Assembly: GCA_035771175.1 (NCBI GenBank) | Contig: CM069605.1 | Span: 17,314,288 to 17,378,287 of the forward strand | Source of the DNA: Paratinospora sagittata | Lineage: Eukaryota; Streptophyta; Magnoliopsida; Ranunculales; Menispermaceae | Direction: 5' to 3' | DNA: 64,000 bases | Part shown: positions 32,693 to 42,477 of the stretch, in pieces | Layout of the letters: the number at the start of each line of letters is the position of its first letter | Numbering within the stretch: position 1 is the stretch's first letter | The notes under the pieces: generated by a model | Seen by the model: only the letters and a program-made list of their open reading frames with translations | Told to the model about the DNA's origin: nothing | Database searches by the model: none | Program-made: the position numbers and the translations under genes

Positions 32693-34366
32693 TTGGGTAT
32701 GGATTGGTTTGCTGCCTATCATGCCCATGTGGACTGCTTTGGTAAGAAAGTAGTCTTTCAAATACCAGGACAACCCGCATTTGTTTATAGTGGCAAGACG
32801 TCTTCAAACCCTCCCACTCGAGGCAGGATGGCCACTAATGAAGAGATAGGGATGTTGGCTAGTATAAAGCCAGTAAATGAAAAGGATTTAGGCGTTCAGA
32901 TATTAGATATTCCTGTAGTATGTGAGTACCCAAATGTTTTTCCAGATGATTTACCAGGATTACCACCAGTACGGGAAATTGATTTTATTATTGAACTGAT
33001 GCCTGATACAAAACCTATTTCCATTCCACCCTATCGAATGGCGCCAAAGGAGTTACAGGAACTCAAGGTGCAATTAGAGGAGTTAATGGCAAAAGGGTTT
33101 ATTACCCCGAGTATGTCACCCTGGGGTGCACCTGTACTGTTTGTGAAGAAGAAGGATGACAGCTTGAGGTTATGCATTGATTATAGACAGCTGAAGAGGG
33201 TGACAGTGAAAAATAAGTATCATTTACCCCGTATCGATGATTTATTCGATCAGTTGAATGGTGCTAAATTTTTCTCAAAGATTGATTTAAGATCTGGATA
33301 CCATCAGCTAAGAATACGGGAAGAGGAAGTACCAAAGACTGCGTTTAGAACACGGTATGGTCACTGTGAGTTTCTTGTTATGCCCTTTGGACTAACCAAT
33401 GCCCCAACCATGTTGATGGATTTGATGCAAAGGGTATTCAGACCATATCTGGATATACTGTTTATTGATGATATACTCATTTATTCCAAGACTCAGGAGG
33501 ATCATGATCAGCACCTCCGCATCACTTTGCAGACACTAAGAGAGCATCGGTTGTATGCTAAATTCAGTAAATGCGAGTTTTGAATACATGAGGTGAGATT
33601 TCTAGGTCATGTGGTTAGCGCAGAAGGAATTTCTGTTGATTCTGCTAAGGTTGAGGCAATCATAACTTGGCCAAGACCAACCACAGTGACTGAGATCCGC
33701 TGTTTTCTGGGTTTCGCTGGTTATTACCGGAGATTTGTGGAAGGCTTTTCCCGATTGGCTTCCCCACTCACAAGGCTGACTCAGAAAAATGTGCCATTTG
33801 TGTTGGCGTCTGCATGTGAGGATGCTTTCACTGAGTTGAAGAAGAACTTAACTACTACTTCAGTTTTAGTACTCTCAGAACCTGGAAAGGAGTTGGTGAT
33901 TTACACAGATGCATCACATTTAGGTTTAGGATGTGTATTGATGTAAGAGGGTAGAGTGATTGCTTATGCATCCAGACAACTGAAGATACATGAGAAGAAC
34001 TACCCTGTGCATGATTTAGAACTAGCAGTTGTTGTATTTGCGTTGAAATTGTGGAGACATTACCTCTATGGGGAAAAGTTCACACTGTACTCAGACCATA
34101 AGAGTCTGAAATATTTGTTTGACTAGAAAGAGTTAAATATGAGACAACGTAGATGGTTGGAATTCCTAAAAGATTATGATTTCACATTAGAATATTATCC
34201 TGGAAAAGCCAACGTCGTAGCTGATGCATTGAGCCAAAAACGAGTTGAGACCCAGGTGCTAGCTTGTCAGATGGCCCAGGAGTGGCGACTTTTAGAGAAA
34301 GCGACTATGATGAGTGTGCTCTCCATGGCTCCACACGTTGACATTTGTGCTCAGATGTATATATAG
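32693..34366 (+). pseudogene. GypA protease remnant, reverse transcriptase and RNase H
   Basis: [14 protein letters not shown] (from 32693) is the last piece of the protease; its D-S/T-G-A half is deleted. RT follows in one 296-codon frame to 33583: [44 protein letters not shown] and the intact catalytic FIDDILIYS (a few residues are missing just before it). 33593-33946 holds [26 protein letters not shown] and the RNase H start ([16 protein letters not shown]); 33947-34366 holds the rest ([19 protein letters not shown] region, ADALSQKR). Stops at 33581-33583 (Trp expected), 33944-33946, 34124-34126 and about 34364 (Gln expected) interrupt it. Confidence 0.9.
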
Positions 34367-34928
34367 TTGACAGATTCTTATATTCAAAAGATTAAGGATA
34401 TGCAGCAGCATGATCCTGATCTTGGTATGTATGAGTCTTGGACAGATAGTGCAGACAAGGCAGATTGGCAGAGAGGTCTAGATGGTGTCCTGCATTATCA
34501 GGGGAGATTATGGGTACCTGTGGATAGGGCATTGAGGGCTGAGTTATTAGAGAAAGCACACAGATCTCAGTATACCATTCACCCAGGGTCTACAAAAATG
34601 TATCATGATATGAAGAGAACGTTATGGTGCATGGGATGAAGAAAGATATAGCTGAGTATGTGCGGAATTGTGAGGTGTGTTAGCAAGTGAAAGCTGAACA
34701 TCAGAGACCAGGAGGTCAGATGCAACCATTATCTATTCCAGAATGGAAATGGGAGCATATCACGATGGACTTTATCACAGGACTGCCCAGATCTCAGGGT
34801 AGATTTGATGTCATTTGGGTGATAGTTGACAGATTGACTAAATCTGCACACTTTCTTTCAATGAACACCAGAGACTTGATTGATAGACTGAGCAGATTGT
34901 ATGTGCAGGAGATTGTCAGGTTGCATGG
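34367..34928 (+). pseudogene. GypA integrase, part before GypB insertion
   Basis: Zinc-binding region with AHRSQYTIHPGSTKMYHDMKR (spacing of the HHCC domain), a frame slip near 34625, CEVC then a TAG at 34681-34683 where the family has Gln (C-QQ-VKAEHQRP), and the core start WEHITMDFITGLPRS and WVIVDRLTKSAHF with the first catalytic Asp. Coding is cut at 34928, inside IVRLHG, by GypB. It resumes at 45602. Confidence 0.9.
34924..34928. other. Target-site duplication CATGG, left copy
   Basis: CATGG directly before the GypB terminus; the second copy is 45602-45606. Rejoining the two restores the GypA integrase reading LHGI-VSIVLDRDPQF. Confidence 0.95.
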
Positions 34929-35650
34929 TGTGGCGACCCCGCGCCCCGGACCACCAACCCCGCAGGGAATGGCATGCGGAATGCCGGAGCGGGACGCCCG
35001 GCGTAGGCATCTCCGACCACTCCTCAACTCCCGTGAGGTGGTTGAGACCCTACAAGCCTTATCCCAAACAACAATATGATATCAAAAGGTATTAAACAAA
35101 ACTACCCACCGTATTAATCATCCAAGACAAGAGATAATCCATAAAAAAATGAACCATAAATAATAATCATAATCCCTACAGTCCATTAAAATTGACATAC
35201 TCATAAAGTCCAAAATTGTGGGTACAAATAAAACCGTCATATGCCCACATAGTCTATCTAACAAGTCCCAACTCACCCATACTACAATGTGGTAAGTGTT
35301 ATAATTACATAATCCAAAATATAGTACTTCATAATTTAAACACAATTCAATCAAAATGCCTCTCAACTCACATCGAGGCCTTGGATTCTCTCGCAGGCAA
35401 GGCCCTCAAGATATGACTACTCCTTTGCCCTTATTCGGGACAGAAGGACCTGAAAGAGGAAAATGAGGGTGAGCCAACGATGCCCAGTGAATAGAATTCA
35501 AATATGCTATCAATACTCATCAATAAAAACCATGTATGCATGTCAATGTGTAGCATGATTAAAAGCTCATAACATATAGATATCAAGCATTTATAATAGG
35601 TTCGATGCAAGTAAAAGTTTATCAATTTGGATCCACATTCCACATGCCTT

Positions 35651-35815
35651 GGGTTACTAGTACACGTCTATTTCACCGTGCCGTTGATCCCAATCATGTT
35701 TATTTGGGTTACTAGTACACGTCTATTTCACCGTGCCGTTGATCCCAATCATTTTTATTTGGGTTACTAGTACACGTCTATTTCACCGTGCCGTTGATCC
35801 TAATCATTTCCTTTC
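35651..35815. repeat. 55-bp tandem repeat ×3 in GypB LTR
   Basis: Units start at 35651, 35706 and 35761: GGGTTACTAGTACACGTC, then ACCGTGCCGTTGATCC. The other LTR has the same array from 43199. Confidence 0.95.
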
Positions 35816-37429
35816 CTAAAACCCTCTTATGACAAGGTTAAGTCCCCCTATTAGCCAGATAGATGGGTCCAACCAAAGTCATAAGGTTTTCTCAAATCAA
35901 TGCATCATTCAAAACATTAGAACACATTCATGCTTTCAAGATACAATATATATAAGTGATATGATGACATAAAAGATATAATCATAAATGAAGTCTACTC
36001 ACAACCAAGCCTCGCGAGAGTATTTAACCACACACGACCTCCAAACCGAATCAACCCAATCAAGATCCTGAAACATTCATCAATGTCCTACCATACGTCA
36101 ATTTCTATGCTCAATCACATAGACATTACACATCAACCCTAAATCATCTCACATATAGACAATAGGCCTAAATCTCATCTAATCCCATCATTCAACTCAA
36201 ATCACATGACTTAGGCCTCTAATGCATAGTTCTCATTCATAAACCATTCTATTAATCAAAAGATACTGATTTTCAATTCCTTAGGCATAAACATGCCCAA
36301 ATTGGGTCACTTAATCACAAATAGGCCTAACCCATGATATGGTCACAACCACCAAATCAGTAGCATAATCAACCCTAATCATGCTTAATTAAACATAAGT
36401 TGCATCAATTCAATGATTCTAGGCCAAAAGCATCAAAAGCCCTAAAATATGAAATTTTCCATACTTAGGCCATATTGTCGATTTACACTAGGTCACCATG
36501 TTCAGCCATGTATATTACTGATTTTGCATCATGGTTTCATCAACAATGGCAACTAGGTCAACATAGTTGACATGCAAGCTATTTGGAAATGTCTAAGATC
36601 ATATTCTAAATTTAGGTCCAATACAAGCACCTTACCAATTCTTCATTTAATATTCTGTTAAGATGTATTAATCTACCAATAGAAATGTGTAATCACAAAA
36701 TCAACCGTACAGATTGAAGTATGTGAAGAAACAAACCTTCTGTCCAAATATCAGCCCAATCCAACGGTGGACCGAAACGATATGTATCTTTTATGAACAA
36801 GTGTCTAATCAGACAGTTTCTCCTTTCCTGCTGCAAATACCCGAAATCAAATGGCTATATCACACAAACTACTAATTGTATAAACATCTCCACCGTTCAG
36901 AATACATAAATTTCTGTTATACACTACATACCAAAATTTTATATCCATCCAACGGTATATTGAGGAGATATACAAGTTTGACCGAAACGGCATGAGAAAC
37001 CCAGAAATTCCGACCAGCTTCGTTTGAGAGATTATATCTCTTAGAAAAAGCCTTTAATTACGATCTCCACCGTTCAGATTGTAGAAATATCAGTTTTAAA
37101 CGACATACCCAAATTTGGTAGCCATCTAACGGTAGATTTAGTAGATCTATAAGTTTGACCGAAACGGTGCGAGAAATCTAGACTTTCCGACCAGCTTTGT
37201 TTGAGAGGTTAGATCTCTTAGACGAAACCTCTGATCAAGATCTCCACCGACCAGAATGAAGAACCATAAGCTACGAACGTGCTGATAAAATTTGAGCTCA
37301 ATCTGACCGTATATTCCAAAGATCCACCTCTTTGATGGAAACGTCGCAGGGATCTTCCTCCTGCAACTCTCTCCTTCCTTCTCTTCTTCTTTCCTTTCTC
37401 TTCTTTTCTTTCTCTTCTTCTTTCCTTTC

Positions 37430-37628
37430 TCTCCACTCACCTCTTTCTAGCACTTCCTTGATTCCCTCCTCCACTCACCTCATTTTCTAGAAAATTCTTG
37501 GATTCTCTCCTCCACTCACCTCATTTTCTAGCACATTCTTGGATTCTCTCATCCACTCACCTCATTTGCTAGCACATTCTTGGATTCTCTCCTCCACTCA
37601 CCTCATTTGCTAGCACATTCTTGGATTC
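37430..37628. repeat. ~42-bp tandem repeat in GypB LTR
   Basis: About five units of TCCACTCACCTCATTT, TAGCACATTCTTGG, ATTCTCTCC. Repeated in the other LTR at about 44978-45176. It follows a polypyrimidine stretch. Confidence 0.9.
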
Positions 37629-38053
37629 TAGAAGTGAGCATGGGACACTTGTCCATTTTCATGCACCAACCTTCACATGTGTTGGTCTCATACTACCCAT
37701 ACCAACCACATGTATTTTAACCAATCTCATGCTTCCATGTATTTTAAATGTTCAATCCATTTAATACACCAAATTTTCATTCTCATTTATCCTTTTATTC
37801 AATCAATCCTAACCCATATCAATTCATGGTTTAATGAGCCCATGCATAAATCATAACATATGCATTATACTTTAATTTAACATGACTCATATACAATTTA
37901 TGATACATATATTTATATACATTATCAAGCATCAACTATACAAACATTAAACAATCATCAAACAAACACCAAACATATCAAGACAACACATAGAGTTTGG
38001 GCAAAAATGCAATTAGGTTATGGGCTAGATGAAATAATTTTCGGGGCGTCACA

Positions 38054-38066
38054 TCACACCCACCTT
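38054..38066 (-). other. GypB polypurine tract
   Basis: The minus strand reads AAGGTGGGTGTGA directly before the 3' LTR start TGTGACGCC. Purine-rich and correctly placed for plus-strand DNA priming. Confidence 0.7.
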
Positions 38067-38096
38067 AGAATGAACTTCGTCCTCGAAGTTTTAAGG

Positions 38097-39209
38097 TTAA
38101 GAATTTCCTAAGCCCATGAACTCGGCAAAGTGCTCCATCATGTAGTCCTCACGCTCCCAAGTAACCTGTTCCTCGCCATGGAACTGCCATCTCACCTTAA
38201 CCATCGGAATTTCACGGTTACGTAACCTCTGGACCTTCCGATCAAGTATCTGAATAGGTTCCTCATCATAAGTCTCATCCTGCCTCAGTTCAATGTTCCT
38301 CCAGTCCAAAACGTGATCAAAATCACTCTTGTACACTCTCAACATTGACACGTGAAAGACATTGTGGACTGCTGCTAACTGAGGTGGCAAGGCTAATCGG
38401 TAAGCGGCGGGGCCAATTCGTTCTAAAACCTCGAACGGCCCAATAAATCTAGGAGCGAGCTTGCCTTTTATCCCAAATCTAGTTTGGCCCTTCTGAGGTG
38501 AGACCTTCAATAAAACTTGGTCACCCACCTCGAACTCTACGGTTTTCCGCTTGGCATCAGTGTAACTCTTCTGCCTGTCTTGGGTTACCTTCATATTATG
38601 CTTGATCCTCTTAATCTTCTCTGTGTGTTCTTGTACAAACTCTGGTCCCATCACCGTAACATCCCCTACCTCCGTCCAACAGATCGGAGATCTACAGGGT
38701 CGACCATACAATGCCTCAAAAGGAGCCATGCCAATACTGGACTGATAGCTGTTGTTGTACGCGAACTCACACAGATGTATGTACTCCTCCCAGTTACCAC
38801 TGGACTCAAGGACACAAGCTCGAAGCATATCCTCTAAAATCGATATCAACCTCTCAGACTGGCCATCCGTCTGCAGGTGAAAAGCGGTACTGAGATCTAG
38901 TCTAGTGCCGAGCTGCCTCTGCAACCCCTGCCAGAATACCGATGTAAACCTCGGATCCCTATCTGACACAATCAAAACTGGCACTCCATGTAATCTGACT
39001 ATCTCCCGCATATAGAGTCTGCTCAGCTTGCCCATAGAATCCCTAGTGTTCACCGGTAGAAAGTGAGCGGACTTGGTCAAGCGATCAATAATAACCCAAA
39101 CAGCATTATGTCTCCTCGGGAAGGAATGTACTGATAAACTGTTCAAAAGTCCTGATAAACTGTTCAAACATACTGATAAACTGTTCAAAAGTACTGATAA
39201 ACTGTTCAA
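38097..39209 (-). CDS. GypB integrase core and C-terminal domain (N-terminally truncated)
   Basis: An open minus-strand frame of 370 codons. The first ~30 residues are translated from the 21-bp tandem repeats (LNSLSV-like units) and are not integrase. The true core starts at about residue 33: NAVWVIIDRLTKSAHF (first Asp), IVSDRDPRFTSVFWQ (second Asp), TDGQSERLISILEDML (Glu), so the DDE residues are present. Then AYNNSYQSSIGMAPFEALYG, VGDQVLLKVSPQKGQ, VFHVSMLRVYK and a chromodomain-like end (PIQILDRKVQRL, EQVTWERED). The HHCC zinc domain and everything upstream in pol are missing, replaced by the captured gene. The usual FHPQTDGQ reads FHLQTDGQ. Unlikely to integrate alone. Confidence 0.9.
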   Translation of the reverse strand: MNSLSVLLNSLSVCLNSLSGLLNSLSVHSFPRRHNAVWVIIDRLTKSAHFLPVNTRDSMGKLSRLYMREIVRLHGVPVLIVSDRDPRFTSVFWQGLQRQLGTRLDLSTAFHLQTDGQSERLISILEDMLRACVLESSGNWEEYIHLCEFAYNNSYQSSIGMAPFEALYGRPCRSPICWTEVGDVTVMGPEFVQEHTEKIKRIKHNMKVTQDRQKSYTDAKRKTVEFEVGDQVLLKVSPQKGQTRFGIKGKLAPRFIGPFEVLERIGPAAYRLALPPQLAAVHNVFHVSMLRVYKSDFDHVLDWRNIELRQDETYDEEPIQILDRKVQRLRNREIPMVKVRWQFHGEEQVTWEREDYMMEHFAEFMGLGNS

Positions 39210-39215
39210 ACATAC
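39128..39215. repeat. 21-bp tandem repeat ×4 at integrase/RKD junction
   Basis: Four units of about 21 bases around GTACTGATAAACTGTTCAAA, at the joint between the truncated integrase and the captured gene's 3' flank. The core GATAAACTGTT occurs once more at 39577, just after the captured gene's stop codon. Confidence 0.92.
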
Positions 39216-39584
39216 TAATAGGAATAGGCCCTTTTACTAAAGGAAAATGGAGAATTTCAATATGAAGACATCTGATATTCGGTCTATTGTTAATTTAAGA
39301 CAAACTGTTATCAGTTGCTCCACATCATAAACTTAAGTCCCCTACTTTTAATTTAGGTATAGAAGTGTAGTAACACATTGATCATCTGACATGATATGCA
39401 ACCTTCATGATTGGCCATCATTTTAGGGTTTAGGGGACTTGATAAATTTAGTTACTCTAGCATCTACTCATAAAACAGCTTAATTAGTATCTCTTAAGAC
39501 CAATGATCACAAGATCTACTTAAGTTGACACTTTATTCAGCCAAGTTTGTGAAAATCACTACTCACTTCATACATGATAAACTG
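39216..39584 (-). other. 3' flank of captured RWP-RK gene
   Basis: Non-coding, AT-rich, unlike gypsy sequence; presumably 3' UTR and downstream DNA brought along with the captured gene. No ORF supported. Confidence 0.5.
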
Positions 39585-41141
39585 TTAATTTAAACGAGAA
39601 ATAGCAACTGGGTGCCACTCTAGCGTCATGTCTTTTCTTTTCTTGCCGTTGGTTTCCTTTCTTTTCATGCAGTTGGCCTTGAACCAAGCCTGCCTTAGTT
39701 TCTTTGTTTTCTCCTGAAGATGCACCTCTGGCATCTCTTCCATCAACTTCCTTTCTTCTTCCAATAAACTCAAAGCATCTTTTATCTTCATATCTCCACC
39801 AAGCCTTTCTCCTTCCCCCATTTCCTGCAGTACATAATTAATTAACAAGTAATTATCTTACTCAGAACATCCCCAAGTTGAGATATCAAAATACTTATAC
39901 AGATCAATATATAATGGTGATAAATACCTCAACATTTGCCATAACGGTCTGCAAGGTCATCACCTTTCTCTGAGTCCATTTCCTTTGTTCCTTCAATAAA
40001 CTCAACCTGTCTCTTATCTTCATATCTCTACTAACCCCTTCTCCTTCCCCCATTTCCTGCAGTGCATTTCTGTGACGCCATTTCCTTTGTTCCTCCAATA
40101 ACCTCAACGCTTCTCTTATCTTCATATCTCCACAAACACCTTCTCCTTCCACCAATTCCTGAATATTTTTTATAACGACCTGCAAGCTCATCAACTTTCT
40201 GTAAGGCCATCTAGGGATGCCCAATTCCCTGCACCTCTTCTTCAGCTGCGTTAAGCCCACCTTAAGTTCTTTTGCAGCTTCTGATATGCTCATGTAGAAG
40301 TAGCGTGAGAGGTTCGTGCGTGATAGAGTCTTCACCCTCTTCAGTTTCGTCATCGATTCCTCATGATCACTACCAGTACCACTAATACTCCTACTGCAGC
40401 AGCTAATCATCCCCTCTCCCTTTTCATTCATCCCAATTTGTTGTTTCTCCCCTTCTAATCCAATTCTCATTTGATTCAAACCTCCAAAGTCCACATGATT
40501 AGTACCAGTACTACTCATCCCCTCTCCATTTTCATGCATCACAATCTGTTGTTTCTCCGCTTCTAATTCCAATAGCAAATTAATCAACACAACGAGGATG
40601 AAATTGCCAATCTGTTAATAATAAAGTACAATCTAAAGTGGATTGAGCATTGATACTCACCTTCAAGTTCATTAAGTTGGCTTGGAAAGTCATCTTCATC
40701 CATTGAAGAATTCATGAAGGGTGGTACCACTGCCTCGCGTAAGCCATATTCTAGAAGAGGCTCCCACGTATACGGGCTGCTACCAAAACTTGAACAGCTG
40801 AAATCAAGTGGGTGGAATTGGTTTGAGAAGAGAAATGGGTCTTCTCCAATATCCACCATGTCTCTGTTAGCTGTGAAGTTCATCATCGTCATCAGTGACC
40901 ACAAAATCACAATAAAAAAAAAAAAAACAGCATAATTGGGAGATTTCTCTTAAAAGCCAAACCAGAACGTTAAAAAGAAATTACAAAAAAACAAAATAAA
41001 AAAGAAAGAGGTGAGGAACTGACGCCATGGTGGAGGGCTGGTAATGCAGTAAGAAATGTCGGGCAGCTGCTCCTTCGTCGGATGTGGCTGCAACTCATCC
41101 TGTTTCGGCGCCGGAGCTGCTCCTCCTTCTCCTCCTGCCAT
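39585..41141 (-). CDS. RWP-RK domain transcription factor (RKD-type), captured in GypB
   Basis: Four exons on the minus strand: 41141-41024, 40870-40661, 40562-39928, 39824-39585; all introns GT-AG (153, 98 and 103 bases), phases matching. Together 1203 bases, one open frame of 400 residues plus stop. Exon 3 carries the RWP-RK domain: SRTNLSRYFYMSISEAAKEL, VGLTQLKKRCRELGI, PRWPYRKLMSLQ, so the RWPxRK signature is intact. A coiled-coil module (GDMKIREALRLLEE) is present three times, the third running into the RKD-type C-terminal EKTKKLRQAWFKANCMKRK. RKD proteins are nuclear DNA-binding regulators of egg-cell and embryo identity; a citrus member is linked to nucellar embryony. The gene is in the same direction as the retrotransposon and takes the place of PR-RT-RH. 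Longer than most RKDs because of the triplication. No inactivating change seen; expression cannot be judged from sequence. Confidence 0.88.
39731..40162 (-). repeat. Internal triplication in the captured RWP-RK gene
   Basis: Three similar coding modules of about 85-100 bases: 40162-40080, about 40063-39978 (exon 3) and about 39830-39731 (exon 4). Each encodes E-GEG-DMKI-(ALRLLEE)-RK. The second begins with CTGCAGGAAATGGGGG, the same sequence as the intron 3 acceptor and exon 4 start (39830-39815), so it looks like a copy of exon 4 fused into exon 3 with a piece of intron end. Confidence 0.8.
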
Positions 41142-41302
41142 AATATTTCTTCTCTTCTTTCTCTCTTCCTTTACTATCTTCTCCTTTTAATGCCCAGAAA
41201 ATCTCAGCCTCCAACAAACTCAATCACCAACTCCACCACCCCTAGAAAACCAGACTAGCAGTAGTATAACTCACACAAACGAACTGACAAGCGTGTTGAA
41301 GA
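41142..41302 (-). promoter_or_regulatory. 5' UTR / proximal promoter region of captured gene
   Basis: On the minus strand a purine-rich leader (AAAGGAAGAGAGAAAGAAG) precedes the ATG at 41141. An AT-rich GCATTAAAAGG about 60 bases upstream could be a weak TATA box. Only about 160 bases separate the gene from the 58-bp repeats, so little native promoter was brought along and LTR-driven transcription is possible. Inference. Confidence 0.35.
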
Positions 41303-41534
41303 ACCGACAAGCATGCGGCTGAACAGGAGAGCGTGCGGCTCAAGAATGGCGTGCGATGAAACCGACAAGCATGCGGCTGAACAGGAGAGCGTGCGGCTCA
41401 AGAATGGCGTGCGATGAAACCGACAAGCATGCGGCTGAACAGGAGAGCGTGCGGCTCAAGAATGGCGTGCGATGAAACCGACAAGCATGCGGCTGAACAG
41501 GAGAGCGTGCGGCTCAAGAATGGCGTGCGATGAA
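41303..41534. repeat. 58-bp tandem repeat ×4 at gag/RKD junction
   Basis: Four almost identical 58-base units starting at 41303, 41361, 41419 and 41477. Each unit is itself three ~19-base subrepeats ending GCATGCGGCTGAA, GCGTGCGGCTCAA and GCGTGCGATGAA. It lies exactly between the truncated gag and the 5' flank of the captured gene. Confidence 0.95.
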
Positions 41535-41581
41535 CCGGCTGACTGCAGGAGTGCAGATGCATAGGAACTTCGACAGGCTTG

Positions 41582-42322
41582 CTAACCAATAGTAACTCCG
41601 ACTCCAAAGTCAACAAGTGCTGGCTGCAGGTGTGACAGGCGTGCTGGAGCTGCCCGTGTAGACATACCATCAACCCGCTCAGCCAACTTGTATTGTTTGG
41701 CCCTCTGGACCACTGTGGTAAAATCAGTCATCTTCGTCACAGACAAGGCCTGTCGGATCGCGGGCCTTAGGTTTAAAGAAAACCTCATAATCTTGTCACT
41801 CGGCGTCTGAACTAACCCAGGGGCATAAACTGCGAGCTGCCTAAATCTGAGCTCGTACTCCCTGACTAACATGGTGCCCTATGCGAGATTCAAAAACTCG
41901 AGTTGCTTAGCCTGTCTCTCAGTCTCTGGAACGTAAGCCTGTAAGAACAACCGTCTGAAGGTGTCCCAACTCTTCACTGTCCCCTGTGTATCCAACACTG
42001 AAAGCCACCAGTCCTCTGCATCACTCTCCAGTGTGTGAGCAGCACATAGAACCAGAGACTCCTCATCAAGCTCTAAGAAGCGACTGATTTTCTCGACATT
42101 CTTCAGCCAATCTTCGGCCTTCTTCAAGTCAACCCCACCAGTGAATTCCTTAGGCTTTAACTTCATGAACTTCTCTAGCAATCTGATCCGTTGATCAGTG
42201 GGGTTCTCCACATCAATAGGAGCAGGTGTAGGCATAGGCTGAGGTACAGCCATTTGAGGTCCTCCTGCCCCTGCAGCTCCACTAGCCTCGGCCCCACTAG
42301 TGCCCGCCTCATAACTACCCAT
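41582..42322 (-). pseudogene. GypB gag, C-terminally truncated
   Basis: The likely start is the Met at 42322 (MGSYEAGTSGAEASG); the open frame begins earlier at 42391 but without family resemblance. It has the plant gypsy gag domain: ENPTDQRIRLLEKFMKLKPK, EFTGGVDLKKAEDWLKNVEK, DAEDWWLSVLDTQGTVKSW and YVPETERQAKQLEFLNLA. A TAG at about 41879-41881 stands where relatives have Gln (-QGTMLVREYE). The frame then continues open as MLVREYELRFRQLAVYAPGL to 41582. The zinc knuckle and the rest are missing. A single CAG-to-TAG change explains the stop; readthrough would give a capsid-like protein. Confidence 0.88.
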
Positions 42323-42463
42323 ATCATATAATACACACAGAAAATATGATAGTAAGGCTTTTAAATTAGTTCCTTTAAGCTTTTTAATCACCTAAATCTC
42401 TCACCCAATTCCTAGGTTAAAGTCATCTAAGTCCAATACATAGACCAAACCTAGTAAAATCAG

Positions 42464-42475
42464 GCTCTGATACCA
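42464..42475 (-). other. GypB primer-binding site (tRNA-iMet)
   Basis: Minus strand TGGTATCAGAGC, a perfect match, two bases inside the 5' LTR end at 42478. Intact, so the element's transcript could be primed. Confidence 0.93.
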
Positions 42476-42477
42476 AC

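Larger units (their letters stand above)
34929..38053 (-). mobile_element. GypB 3' LTR
   Basis: 3125 bases, plus-strand ends TGTGGCGACCCCGCGCC ... GGGGCGTCACA. Adjacent on the inner side is the purine-rich tract on the minus strand. Contains a 55-bp unit three times (35651-35815) and ~42-bp units at 37430-37628. Confidence 0.95.

Noticed and set aside
35118..35416. ORFs on both strands repeated at 42667-42965
   Set aside because: Non-coding LTR sequence; the repeat is the second LTR.
35651..35815. Possible CRISPR-like direct repeats
   Set aside because: Units are contiguous 55-bp tandem copies without unique spacers, inside an LTR of a plant genome.
37147..37440. 97-codon Lys/Glu-rich minus-strand ORF (also at 44695-44988)
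   Set aside because: Lies inside both GypB LTRs and comes from a polypyrimidine stretch; exact duplication reflects LTR identity, not a gene pair.
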